From NCBI GenBank assembly GCA_050999155.1, contig JBPCPM010000081.1:1-11970 (forward strand): a DNA stretch of 11,970 nucleotides, written 5' to 3'. The notes below the pieces were generated by a model that saw nothing but the letters and a program-made list of their open reading frames with translations, had not been told where the DNA came from and ran no database searches. The translations under genes were made by a program, and so were the position numbers. This document shows positions 7,566 to 11,970 of the stretch, piece by piece (positions within the stretch are counted from its first letter, which is position 1; the number at the start of each line of letters is the position of its first letter). Source of the DNA: JBPCPM01 sp050999155. Lineage in GTDB: Bacteria; Actinomycetota; Thermoleophilia; Solirubrobacterales; 70-9.

Positions 7566-8491
7566 CGGCCCGAGCCCGCCTGGGCGTCAGCGAGGGCGTT
7601 GGCGTTCCCGCCGGCGCCCCCGGAGCCCGACCCGATCAGGACCTGGACGACCTCGAGCCCGCGCAGGTCGACGAAGGGCTTGAAGTGGACGCGCTGGTAG
7701 GTGTCCTGCTCGGAGACCGAGGCGCGGGTCACACGGCCGATCGGGATCCCCTGTGGATACAGGGAGCCGAACTCGCCGGACTTCCACCCGGCGGTGGTCA
7801 CGAGCCAGTCCTTGCGGATCTTGCGGCCCTTGTCGATGAACTCGACGAGCATGTCCTCGGGGTCGCCGACCTCCGGGCGCACGACGCCGCCGACTCGCGT
7901 GTCCGAGCCTTCGGTGGGCGTGACCAGGGCGGAGACGGCGCTGTCGGAGTCGGTGATCAGCTCGATCACCGAGGAGCCGCCGTTGACCGAGGAGATCCGG
8001 CCGACAAGGCCCTCGCCGGCGATCACCGGATCGTTGGTGCGGACACCGTCGTCGGAGCCCACGTCGATGGTGACCGACGAGTGCCACACGGTCGGCGAGC
8101 GCGAGATGACCCGGCCCGCGGCGGTCTTGAAGTCCTTGGGGAAGTCGGGACGCTTGCGCAGGCCGACGAACTCGCGGAGCTTGGCGTTCTCCGAGCGCTG
8201 GTCCTGGGCCTCGGCCAGGCGGGTGCGTAGCTCGGTGACCTCGGTGCGCAGCTCGTCGTTGTCGCCCTTGGCCGTAACCGAGTCGTCGATCCAGCCGAAC
8301 AGATCGCGGGCCGGCTTCAGGGCCCGGTTGGCGCCCTTCTCGATCGGGGCGGCGACCGATCCCAGTCCGCGCTGGATGGTGGAGATGGGGCCCGAGGCGC
8401 CCTCACCGAAGGAGACGGTGAGCAGGGCGATGGAGACGATGAGCAGGGCGGCGAGCACTGCGCGGCGTCGGCGTACGTGTTTGCGGTACAC
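7562..8491 (-). CDS. mreC: Rod shape-determining protein MreC
   Basis: MreC is a bitopic protein that links cytoplasmic MreB to periplasmic PBP2 and activates the RodA-PBP2 synthase. From the chosen GTG at 8491 it has 309 residues: a basic N-terminus (YRKHVRRRR), one membrane helix (about 11-27), a coiled coil (about 75-107, with NDELRTEVTELRTRLAEA), and two beta-barrel domains (about 122-287) that include the family signatures VGRISSVNGGSSVIELITD and FGSLYPQGIPIGRV. A glycine/alanine-rich tail follows. An in-frame TTG at 8596 would add 35 Pro/Arg/Ser-rich residues and overlap mreB by 59 bases. I prefer the GTG because it gives the usual short basic N-terminus, but no clear ribosome binding site precedes either start. 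Confidence 0.94.
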   Translation of the reverse strand: MYRKHVRRRRAVLAALLIVSIALLTVSFGEGASGPISTIQRGLGSVAAPIEKGANRALKPARDLFGWIDDSVTAKGDNDELRTEVTELRTRLAEAQDQRSENAKLREFVGLRKRPDFPKDFKTAAGRVISRSPTVWHSSVTIDVGSDDGVRTNDPVIAGEGLVGRISSVNGGSSVIELITDSDSAVSALVTPTEGSDTRVGGVVRPEVGDPEDMLVEFIDKGRKIRKDWLVTTAGWKSGEFGSLYPQGIPIGRVTRASVSEQDTYQRVHFKPFVDLRGLEVVQVLIGSGSGGAGGNANALADAQAGSGR

Positions 8492-8537
8492 GAGGGGGTA
8501 AGGGTAAGGGCGAGAGGCGCCGGTGCCGCGGGGGCGG

Positions 8538-9581
8538 CTAGAACCGGCGCCTGCGGGTGTTCTTGTTGGCCCGGTGGATCGTCTCGAACTCTTCAAGGGA
8601 GCGGCCGGAACCGACCGCCACGCAGGTCAGGGGCGACTCGGCGACGTGGGAGGGCATCTGGGTCTCGTCGCGCAGGCGCTGGTCGAGGCCCTGGAGCAAC
8701 GAGCCGCCGCCGGCCAGCATGATGCCCCGGTCCATGACGTCCGAGGAGAGCTCGGGCGGCGTGCGGTCCAGCGTCTCCTTGACGGCGTCGATGATCGCCG
8801 ACAGCGGTTCCTCGAGGGCGCTGCGGACCTCCTCGGAGGTCAGCACGACGGTCTTGGGCAGCCCGGAGACGAGGTCGCGCCCGCGGATCTCGGCCTGCAT
8901 CTCCTCGTCGGGGGTGCAGGCGGTGCCGATCTCGAGCTTGACCTCCTCGGCCGTCTGCTGGCCGATCATCAGCTTGTACTCGCGCTTGACGTAGTTGATG
9001 ATCGCCTCGTCGAGCTCGTCGCCGCCGACGCGGATCGACTGGCTGACGACGATGCCGCCGAGCGAGATGACGGCGACCTCGCTGGTACCGCCGCCGATGT
9101 CGACGACCATCGAGCCGGTCGGCTCGCCGACGGGGAGCCCAGCGCCGATCGCGGCGGCCATGGGCTCCTCGATCAGGTAGGCCTGGCGGGCGCCGGCCGA
9201 CAGGCAGGCTTCCTCGACGGCGCGCTTCTCGACGCCGGTGACGCCCGAGGGCACGCAGACGACGACGCGCGGGTGGGCCCAGCGGTTCTGGTGGACCTTC
9301 TGGATGAAGTGGCGCAGCATCTGCTCGGTGACGTCGAAGTCGGCGATCACGCCGTCCTTGAGCGGCCGGATGGCACTGATCGTGCCGGGGGTGCGCCCGA
9401 GCATCCGCTTCGCCTCGATGCCGACGGCGTGCACCGAGCCGGACCGCTGGTCGATGGCGACCACCGAAGGCTCGGAGAGCACGATGCCACGGCCCCGTAC
9501 GTAGACGAGGGTGTTCGCGGTTCCGAGGTCGACAGCCATGTCACGGCCGCCGAAGCCCGTCAGGTAGGTCAGGAGTCCCAT
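8538..9581 (-). CDS. mreB: Rod shape-determining protein MreB (bacterial actin)
   Basis: MreB is an actin-like ATPase that forms short membrane-bound filaments directing wall synthesis along the cell cylinder. The product has 347 residues, the same length as E. coli MreB. Phosphate-1 motif DLGTANTLVY is at 18-27, VCVPSGVTGVEKRA at about 108-121, phosphate-2 motif DIGGGTSEVAVIS at 161-173, and adenosine motif GIMLAGGGSLLQGL at 286-299. The N-terminal GLLTYLTGF could act as a membrane-binding segment. ATG 9581 is chosen because it gives the family start and has AGAAGG about 5-6 bases upstream; earlier in-frame codons would add non-homologous residues inside the leader. The 145-base gap before it is the longest spacer in the shape block and holds a candidate promoter and an RNA-like fold. 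The mreC GTG follows 46 bases after the mreB stop. Confidence 0.98.
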   Translation of the reverse strand: MGLLTYLTGFGGRDMAVDLGTANTLVYVRGRGIVLSEPSVVAIDQRSGSVHAVGIEAKRMLGRTPGTISAIRPLKDGVIADFDVTEQMLRHFIQKVHQNRWAHPRVVVCVPSGVTGVEKRAVEEACLSAGARQAYLIEEPMAAAIGAGLPVGEPTGSMVVDIGGGTSEVAVISLGGIVVSQSIRVGGDELDEAIINYVKREYKLMIGQQTAEEVKLEIGTACTPDEEMQAEIRGRDLVSGLPKTVVLTSEEVRSALEEPLSAIIDAVKETLDRTPPELSSDVMDRGIMLAGGGSLLQGLDQRLRDETQMPSHVAESPLTCVAVGSGRSLEEFETIHRANKNTRRRRF

Positions 9582-9610
9582 TCGGCCTTCTACTGGTGGA
9601 GGATCAAGAC

Positions 9611-9676
9611 GCGTGGCCCGTCCGGCTGATCGCCGCTCCCCGGGTACCTGGGCACCCCAGATTCCTCGGGCCACGC
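9611..9676 (-). promoter_or_regulatory. Structured mreB leader: 10-bp long-range stem with two inner hairpins
   Basis: On the coding strand GCGTGGCCCG (9676-9667) and CGGGCCACGC (9620-9611) form a perfect 10-bp inverted repeat. The 46-base interior contains two further stems: CTGGG-GTG-CCCAG (9660-9648) and CGGC-GATCA-GCCG (9635-9623). Together they can fold as a multibranch element ending about 30 bases before the mreB ATG; the SD sequence lies outside the fold. No T-tract follows, so a maf terminator is less likely. The element could be a cis-regulatory leader, an mRNA-stability structure or a protein operator. The inverted repeat is visible in the sequence; the function is inference. Confidence 0.5.
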
Positions 9677-9686
9677 TGTGCGAGCC

Positions 9687-9715
9687 AGAATAACGAACGC
9701 CCCCCACCCGGTCGG
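9687..9715 (-). promoter_or_regulatory. Weak candidate promoter for the mreBCD-mrdA-rodA operon
   Basis: Just beyond the maf stop the coding strand reads CCGACC (9715-9710), a 17-base spacer, and TATTCT (9692-9687). These share 3 of 6 and 4 of 6 bases with the -35 and -10 consensus, and TATTCT fits the actinobacterial TANNNT pattern. A start site near 9680 would place the transcript's 5' end almost at the base of the 10-bp stem described at 9611-9676. The match is weak and could be chance; position is the main support. Confidence 0.3.
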
Positions 9716-9726
9716 TGTGTGCAACG

Positions 9727-10335
9727 TCACGTTCGCCCGAATCCGATCAGTTCCGGGGCAAGATCCCCCAGCAGGGGGACCGGGAGGCCCACGACGTTGG
9801 AGAAGTCCCCGTTGGTGGCGGTAACCAGGCACGACCCGAGGCCCTGGATCGCATAGCTGCCGGCCTTGCCGCGCCACTCCCCGGAGGCCAGGTACCGGGC
9901 CAGCAGCGCCTCGTCGAGGGGCCGGAACGTGACCTCGGTGCGCTCGATTCCCTCCCGCCGGGCGCCGCCGGGCTCGACCAGGCAGATCGCGCTGAGCACC
10001 AGGTGCGCGCGGCCGGCCAGCCGGCGCAGCGTCGCCTCGGCCGCGTCGGCGTCGGCGGGCTTGCCGAGGGTGGCACCGTCGAGGGCGACCTCGGTGTCGG
10101 AGCCCAGCACCCAGTGGCCGGGATGCCGCGCGGCCACCGCGGAGGCCTTGGCCCGGGCGTTGGCGGCCACGACGGCCTCAGGGTCCCCGTCGGCCACCTC
10201 GGCCGCCCCCGAGACCACGACCTCGAACTCGACGCCAAGCCCGCGCAGCAGCTCGGCCCGCCGTGGCGAGCCCGACGCGAGGATCAGCGGCTCAAACCGC
10301 CGCTCGCCTCCTTGTGGACCACCGCCCGCGGACAT
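9727..10335 (-). CDS. maf: Maf-family nucleoside triphosphate pyrophosphatase
   Basis: Maf proteins hydrolyse dTTP, UTP or modified NTPs to monophosphates, cleaning the nucleotide pool; overexpression of some blocks septation. From ATG 10335 the product has 202 residues. The family start motif LILASGSPRRAELL is at 17-30, and the catalytic region GSDTEV is at 78-83 with D80. HLVLSAICLV (about 111-120), the TEVTFRPL segment (133-140) and GKAGSYAIQGLGS (156-168) follow, the last typical of the dTTPase/UTPase (YhdE-like) subgroup. The start is uncertain: the conserved domain begins 16 residues in, GTG 10368 and ATG 10365 are also in frame, and no in-frame ATG, GTG or TTG lies closer to the motif. 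The 5' end overlaps a repeat/hairpin element. maf lies between ndk and mreB. Confidence 0.93.
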   Translation of the reverse strand: MSAGGGPQGGERRFEPLILASGSPRRAELLRGLGVEFEVVVSGAAEVADGDPEAVVAANARAKASAVAARHPGHWVLGSDTEVALDGATLGKPADADAAEATLRRLAGRAHLVLSAICLVEPGGARREGIERTEVTFRPLDEALLARYLASGEWRGKAGSYAIQGLGSCLVTATNGDFSNVVGLPVPLLGDLAPELIGFGRT

Positions 10336-10392
10336 ATTGAGGAGGCGAGCGGACGGCGGGTGCATCACGAGGAGGCGAGCGATCGGTGTGTG
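10300..10392. repeat. 30-bp tandem repeat plus inverted copy across the maf start
   Basis: Two adjacent 30-base units (10333-10362 and 10363-10392) match at 23 of 30 positions and share the perfect core gaggaggcgagcg (10339-10351 and 10369-10381). An inverted copy, ccgctcgcctcct at 10300-10312, pairs perfectly over 13 bp with 10340-10352 and over 12 bp with the second core (10370-10381). On the coding strand, two CGCTCGCCTCCT segments could thus compete for one AGGAGGCGAGCG segment, and the maf ATG (10335-10333) sits in the 27-base loop of the nearer pairing. The inverted copy is read in frame within maf as GGERR. Whether this is a dispersed element or a translational control cannot be told from one locus. 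Confidence 0.7.
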
Positions 10393-10400
10393 ACCCTCGG

Positions 10401-10799
10401 TCAGTCGAACCAGATGCCGATCTCGCGCTCGGCGCTCTCGTCGGAGTCCGAGCCGTGGACGAGGTTGTAGGTGACCTCGAGGCCGTAGTCGCCGCGGATC
10501 GAGCCCGTGGTGGCCTCCACGGGGCTTGTCGCGCCGATGACCTGGCGGGCGGCCTTTATCGCCTCTGGGCCCTCCAGCACGGCCGCGACAAGGGGTCCGC
10601 CGGTGATGAAGGAGACGAGCTCGTCGAAGAACGGCTTGTCCTTGTGCTCCTCGTAGTGCTCGTTGGCGATCTCGGTGGTGGCCTGCATGAGCTTGAGCTG
10701 GGTCAGGCGCAGGCCCTTGCGCTCGAAGCGGCCGAGGATCTCCCCGGTCAGGTTGCGCTCGAAGGCGTCGGGCTTGACGAGGATCAGGGTCCGGGGCAT
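10401..10799 (-). CDS. ndk: Nucleoside diphosphate kinase
   Basis: Ndk transfers the gamma phosphate between NTPs and NDPs through a phospho-histidine intermediate, balancing (d)NTP pools in the cytoplasm. The 132-residue product opens with RTLILVKPDAFERNLTGEIL (about 3-22), has GATSPVEATTGSIRGDYG (89-106) for nucleotide binding, and the active-site motif NLVHGSDS with H115. It ends at FD shortly after EREIGIWF, the usual short bacterial length. ATG 10799 gives the family start; the upstream GAAAGAG is a weak ribosome binding site. A 175-base spacer separates it from the zinc-ribbon gene, so it may have its own promoter, although I see no convincing one. maf begins 65 bases beyond its stop. 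Confidence 0.98.
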   Translation of the reverse strand: MPRTLILVKPDAFERNLTGEILGRFERKGLRLTQLKLMQATTEIANEHYEEHKDKPFFDELVSFITGGPLVAAVLEGPEAIKAARQVIGATSPVEATTGSIRGDYGLEVTYNLVHGSDSDESAEREIGIWFD

Positions 10800-10820
10800 G
10801 GGTCTCTTTCGTCGCGGCGG

Positions 10821-10875
10821 GTCCCCGGGCGGGGACGTAAGGACGGCCGCAGGCTACCGGGGTCCCGGTGGCCGT
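10821..10875 (-). other. Two hairpins in the ndk upstream region
   Basis: The 175-base gap between the zinc-ribbon gene and ndk contains a perfect 6-bp stem GTCCCC/GGGGAC with loop GCCC on the coding strand (10836-10821). It also has a second structure with ACGGCC/GGCCGT arms (10875-10870 and 10848-10843) enclosing ACCGG/CCGGT with a 4-base loop (10869-10856). Neither is followed by a T-run. They could end the upstream transcript in a Rho-dependent way or lie in an ndk leader, but such stems also arise by chance in DNA this GC-rich. Nothing else is evident in the spacer. Confidence 0.35.
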
Positions 10876-10974
10876 GGGGACGCGTCAGAGGCCGGGAGCG
10901 CCGTCGGCGGCGGGCCGGGGAAGTCAGCGAACGAGCGGCGGGAGCGGACGCAGCGCGCCAGGGCAGGCCGAACG

Positions 10975-11619
10975 TCAGGAGCGGGTCGCGCCCGCGCCCT
11001 CGGAGGCGTCGCCCTGCTGCGAGCTTCCGCCTGAGCCGTGCTGGCCGCCGTCAGCGTCGCGCTGGCGCTGGCGCTCTCCGCGCTCGTCCTCGGCGTCACC
11101 GTCACCGCTGCGTTTCTTGGCCGCCGCCGTCTGGGCGCCACCGCGGCTGGGGCGCCGCCGCTTGCCCGATCCCTGGGCGAGGTCGAACTCGCAGTACGGG
11201 CACCGCTTCCAGCGTGGGGAGACCGGGCGCCGGCAGCTCGGGCACGGATGCTTGAGGCGCTGCCCGCAGTTCACGCACACCAGGTAGTTCTGATGCACGT
11301 GGTGGGCGCAGCGGGGACAGGTGGTGGCCTCGAGCTCCCGCAGGCGCAGCTCGGCCGAGCGGATCTCCAGGTCACGTTCGTGGACGTCCTCGAGGAACTC
11401 CGGCGGGCGCAGGATCGTGTAGATGATCGTGCCGACGAAGGGGAAGATGATCGACGTCACCACCGCGCAGGTGATGAGGATCAGGTCGTCGAGACGGCGG
11501 CGCGCGTCGGCGAACGTCCAGTAGATGAGGGTCAGGTAGAGGACCCCCAGCACCAGCAGCAGGAGCGAGATGACGAGGTTGACCGCGTCATTGTTGATTC
11601 CGAAGATCGCGAGGAGCAT
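10975..11619 (-). CDS. Membrane-anchored double zinc-ribbon protein, function unknown
   Basis: I do not recognise a named family for this 214-residue protein. From ATG 11619 it has two hydrophobic segments (about 13-34 and 47-69), a charged helical linker with coiled-coil character (about 75-98, EDVHERDLEIRSAELRLRELEA), then two zinc ribbons: C101/C104 with C115/C118 (CPRC, CVNCGQ) and C126/C129 with C140/C143 (CPSC, CPYC). The C-terminus is a low-complexity Arg/Gly/Asp/Gln/Ser tail of about 60 residues. The double ribbon resembles DZANK-type zinc-ribbon modules. With short connecting ends, the two helices would form a hairpin with ribbons and tail on one side of the membrane, probably cytoplasmic. 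The start at MLLAIFG is preferred over 18 extra residues from 11673, although no clear ribosome binding site is seen. It occupies the folC-ndk interval, where other actinobacteria often encode a different membrane protein (DUF4233). Confidence 0.85.
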   Translation of the reverse strand: MLLAIFGINNDAVNLVISLLLLVLGVLYLTLIYWTFADARRRLDDLILITCAVVTSIIFPFVGTIIYTILRPPEFLEDVHERDLEIRSAELRLRELEATTCPRCAHHVHQNYLVCVNCGQRLKHPCPSCRRPVSPRWKRCPYCEFDLAQGSGKRRRPSRGGAQTAAAKKRSGDGDAEDERGERQRQRDADGGQHGSGGSSQQGDASEGAGATRS

Positions 11620-11703
11620 GTCCAGGGGACCGCAGGCGGTCGCCGCGAGTCTACTTCGTTTCCCCGGCGTCAACCCCTGCTGGGGGAGTCGCCGACCGGC
11701 CGC

Positions 11704-11826
11704 TCACGACAGCAATACCCGTCCCACGACGTAGCCGATCACGAAGAACACGAGGATCACCGCGGCCACCACGAGGGCCACGATCCCCATGATCGACAGC
11801 AGTTCCGATCGGGTTTCGGGGTTCAT
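11704..11826 (-). CDS. 40-residue single-pass membrane peptide
   Basis: This short ORF encodes MNPETRSELLSIMG followed by a hydrophobic helix (about residues 12-35, rich in V, A, I, L and F with a GYVVGR exit) and ends VLLS. Its ATG overlaps the folC stop by one base (TGATG), and a strong GGAGG lies 4-5 bases upstream within the last folC codons, which is the best ribosome binding site in this part of the window. The coupling and the clean charged-then-hydrophobic layout support a real gene. No function can be assigned. It lies 84 bases ahead of the zinc-ribbon membrane protein and could be a partner of it or a small regulator of another membrane complex (inference). Confidence 0.68.
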   Translation of the reverse strand: MNPETRSELLSIMGIVALVVAAVILVFFVIGYVVGRVLLS

Positions 11827-11970
11827 CAGGCCTCCACAAGGTAGTTGGATCCGGCGACGAGCACCACGCCACCGCGTGCACGGGCCCGGCGCGCGGCTTC
11901 CTCACGCGCCTCGGCGGGCTTTGCCACCTCGACCACCTCGGCGATCCCGGCCTGGCGCGCGGCCCGCGCC
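11826..11970 (-). CDS. folC: Folylpolyglutamate/dihydrofolate synthase, C-terminal end only
   Basis: Only the last 48 or so codons lie in the window. They read through QAGIAEVVEVAKPAEAREEA (about 25-45 residues from the end) to GGVVLVAGSNYLVEA and a TGA at 11828-11826. The VLVxGSxYLV ending is characteristic of the Mur-ligase-fold FolC enzymes, which add glutamate to folates or make dihydrofolate in the cytoplasm. The position upstream of ndk matches actinobacterial gene order, where folC precedes ndk. The catalytic ATP- and folate-binding parts lie outside the window, so the assignment rests on the terminal motif and context. Another Mur-ligase-like protein is the main alternative. Confidence 0.78.
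   Translation of the reverse strand, partial: ARAARQAGIAEVVEVAKPAEAREEAARRARARGGVVLVAGSNYLVEA

Noticed and set aside
10854..11141. Small minus-strand frame overlapping the zinc-ribbon C-terminal tail and the ndk upstream region
   Set aside because: The translation is Arg/Pro/Ala/Ser noise in another frame of the same DNA, with no supporting start signal.
10386..11255. Plus-strand open frame (289 codons) opposite ndk and the zinc-ribbon tail
   Set aside because: It becomes arginine/glycine-rich noise and spans two real minus-strand genes and their spacer.
11648..11673. TTGACG and TAGACT ahead of the zinc-ribbon gene, resembling a promoter
   Set aside because: The two boxes are only 14 bases apart, too short for a sigma-70-type promoter, and an upstream folC transcript can supply expression.
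11670..11697. GC hairpin (CCCC/GGGG with GGCG/CGCC outer arms) between the small ORF and the zinc-ribbon gene
   Set aside because: The arms are separated by a 3x4 internal loop and no T-tract follows, so a terminator call is not supported.

Overview
This is a GC-rich chromosomal window in which every supported gene lies on the minus strand, so transcription runs from base 11970 down to base 1. The order in that direction is folC (3' end only), a 40-residue membrane peptide, a membrane zinc-ribbon protein, ndk, maf, mreB, mreC, mreD, mrdA (PBP2), rodA, an RNase E/G, rplU, rpmA and obg (its last codons run off the window). This is the conserved actinobacterial neighbourhood of folC, ndk, mreBCD, pbp2, rodA, rne, rplU, rpmA and obg. 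Three details suggest a deep-branching actinobacterium, possibly of the Thermoleophilia/Solirubrobacterales type, rather than a streptomycete or mycobacterium: the RNase E is compact, maf lies between ndk and mreB, and an unfamiliar zinc-ribbon protein sits between folC and ndk. That placement is an inference from gene order and protein style only.

Layout. Positions 11970-10401 hold folate and nucleotide metabolism (folC, ndk) with two membrane proteins of unknown role between them. Positions 10335-9727 hold maf, a house-cleaning nucleotide pyrophosphatase. Positions 9581-3918 hold the rod-shape elongation machinery: the MreB filament, MreC and MreD, the transpeptidase PBP2 and the glycosyltransferase RodA. 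Within this block stop and start codons overlap or lie a few bases apart, so it is probably one operon. Positions 3803-1 hold RNA processing and ribosome assembly: RNase E/G, ribosomal proteins L21 and L27, and the 50S-associated GTPase Obg. The cluster therefore joins lateral wall growth to RNA turnover and ribosome maturation.

The coding content is core housekeeping, and I see no defence system, mobile element, CRISPR array, tRNA or rRNA. The parts least explained by known genes are the short spacers. (1) The 145-base mreB leader contains a perfect 10-bp long-range inverted repeat enclosing two smaller hairpins, just downstream of a weak candidate promoter. (2) The ndk-maf junction carries a 30-bp tandem repeat plus an inverted copy, which puts the chosen maf start codon in the loop of a possible 13-bp hairpin. 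(3) The rpmA-obg spacer carries two diverged copies of a roughly 50-bp palindromic repeat. Other points of interest are a TRAM-like C-terminal domain on the RNase E/G, a changed G4 motif in Obg, and the uncharacterised membrane zinc-ribbon gene with its small membrane-peptide neighbour. No gene-free stretch exceeds 180 bases.
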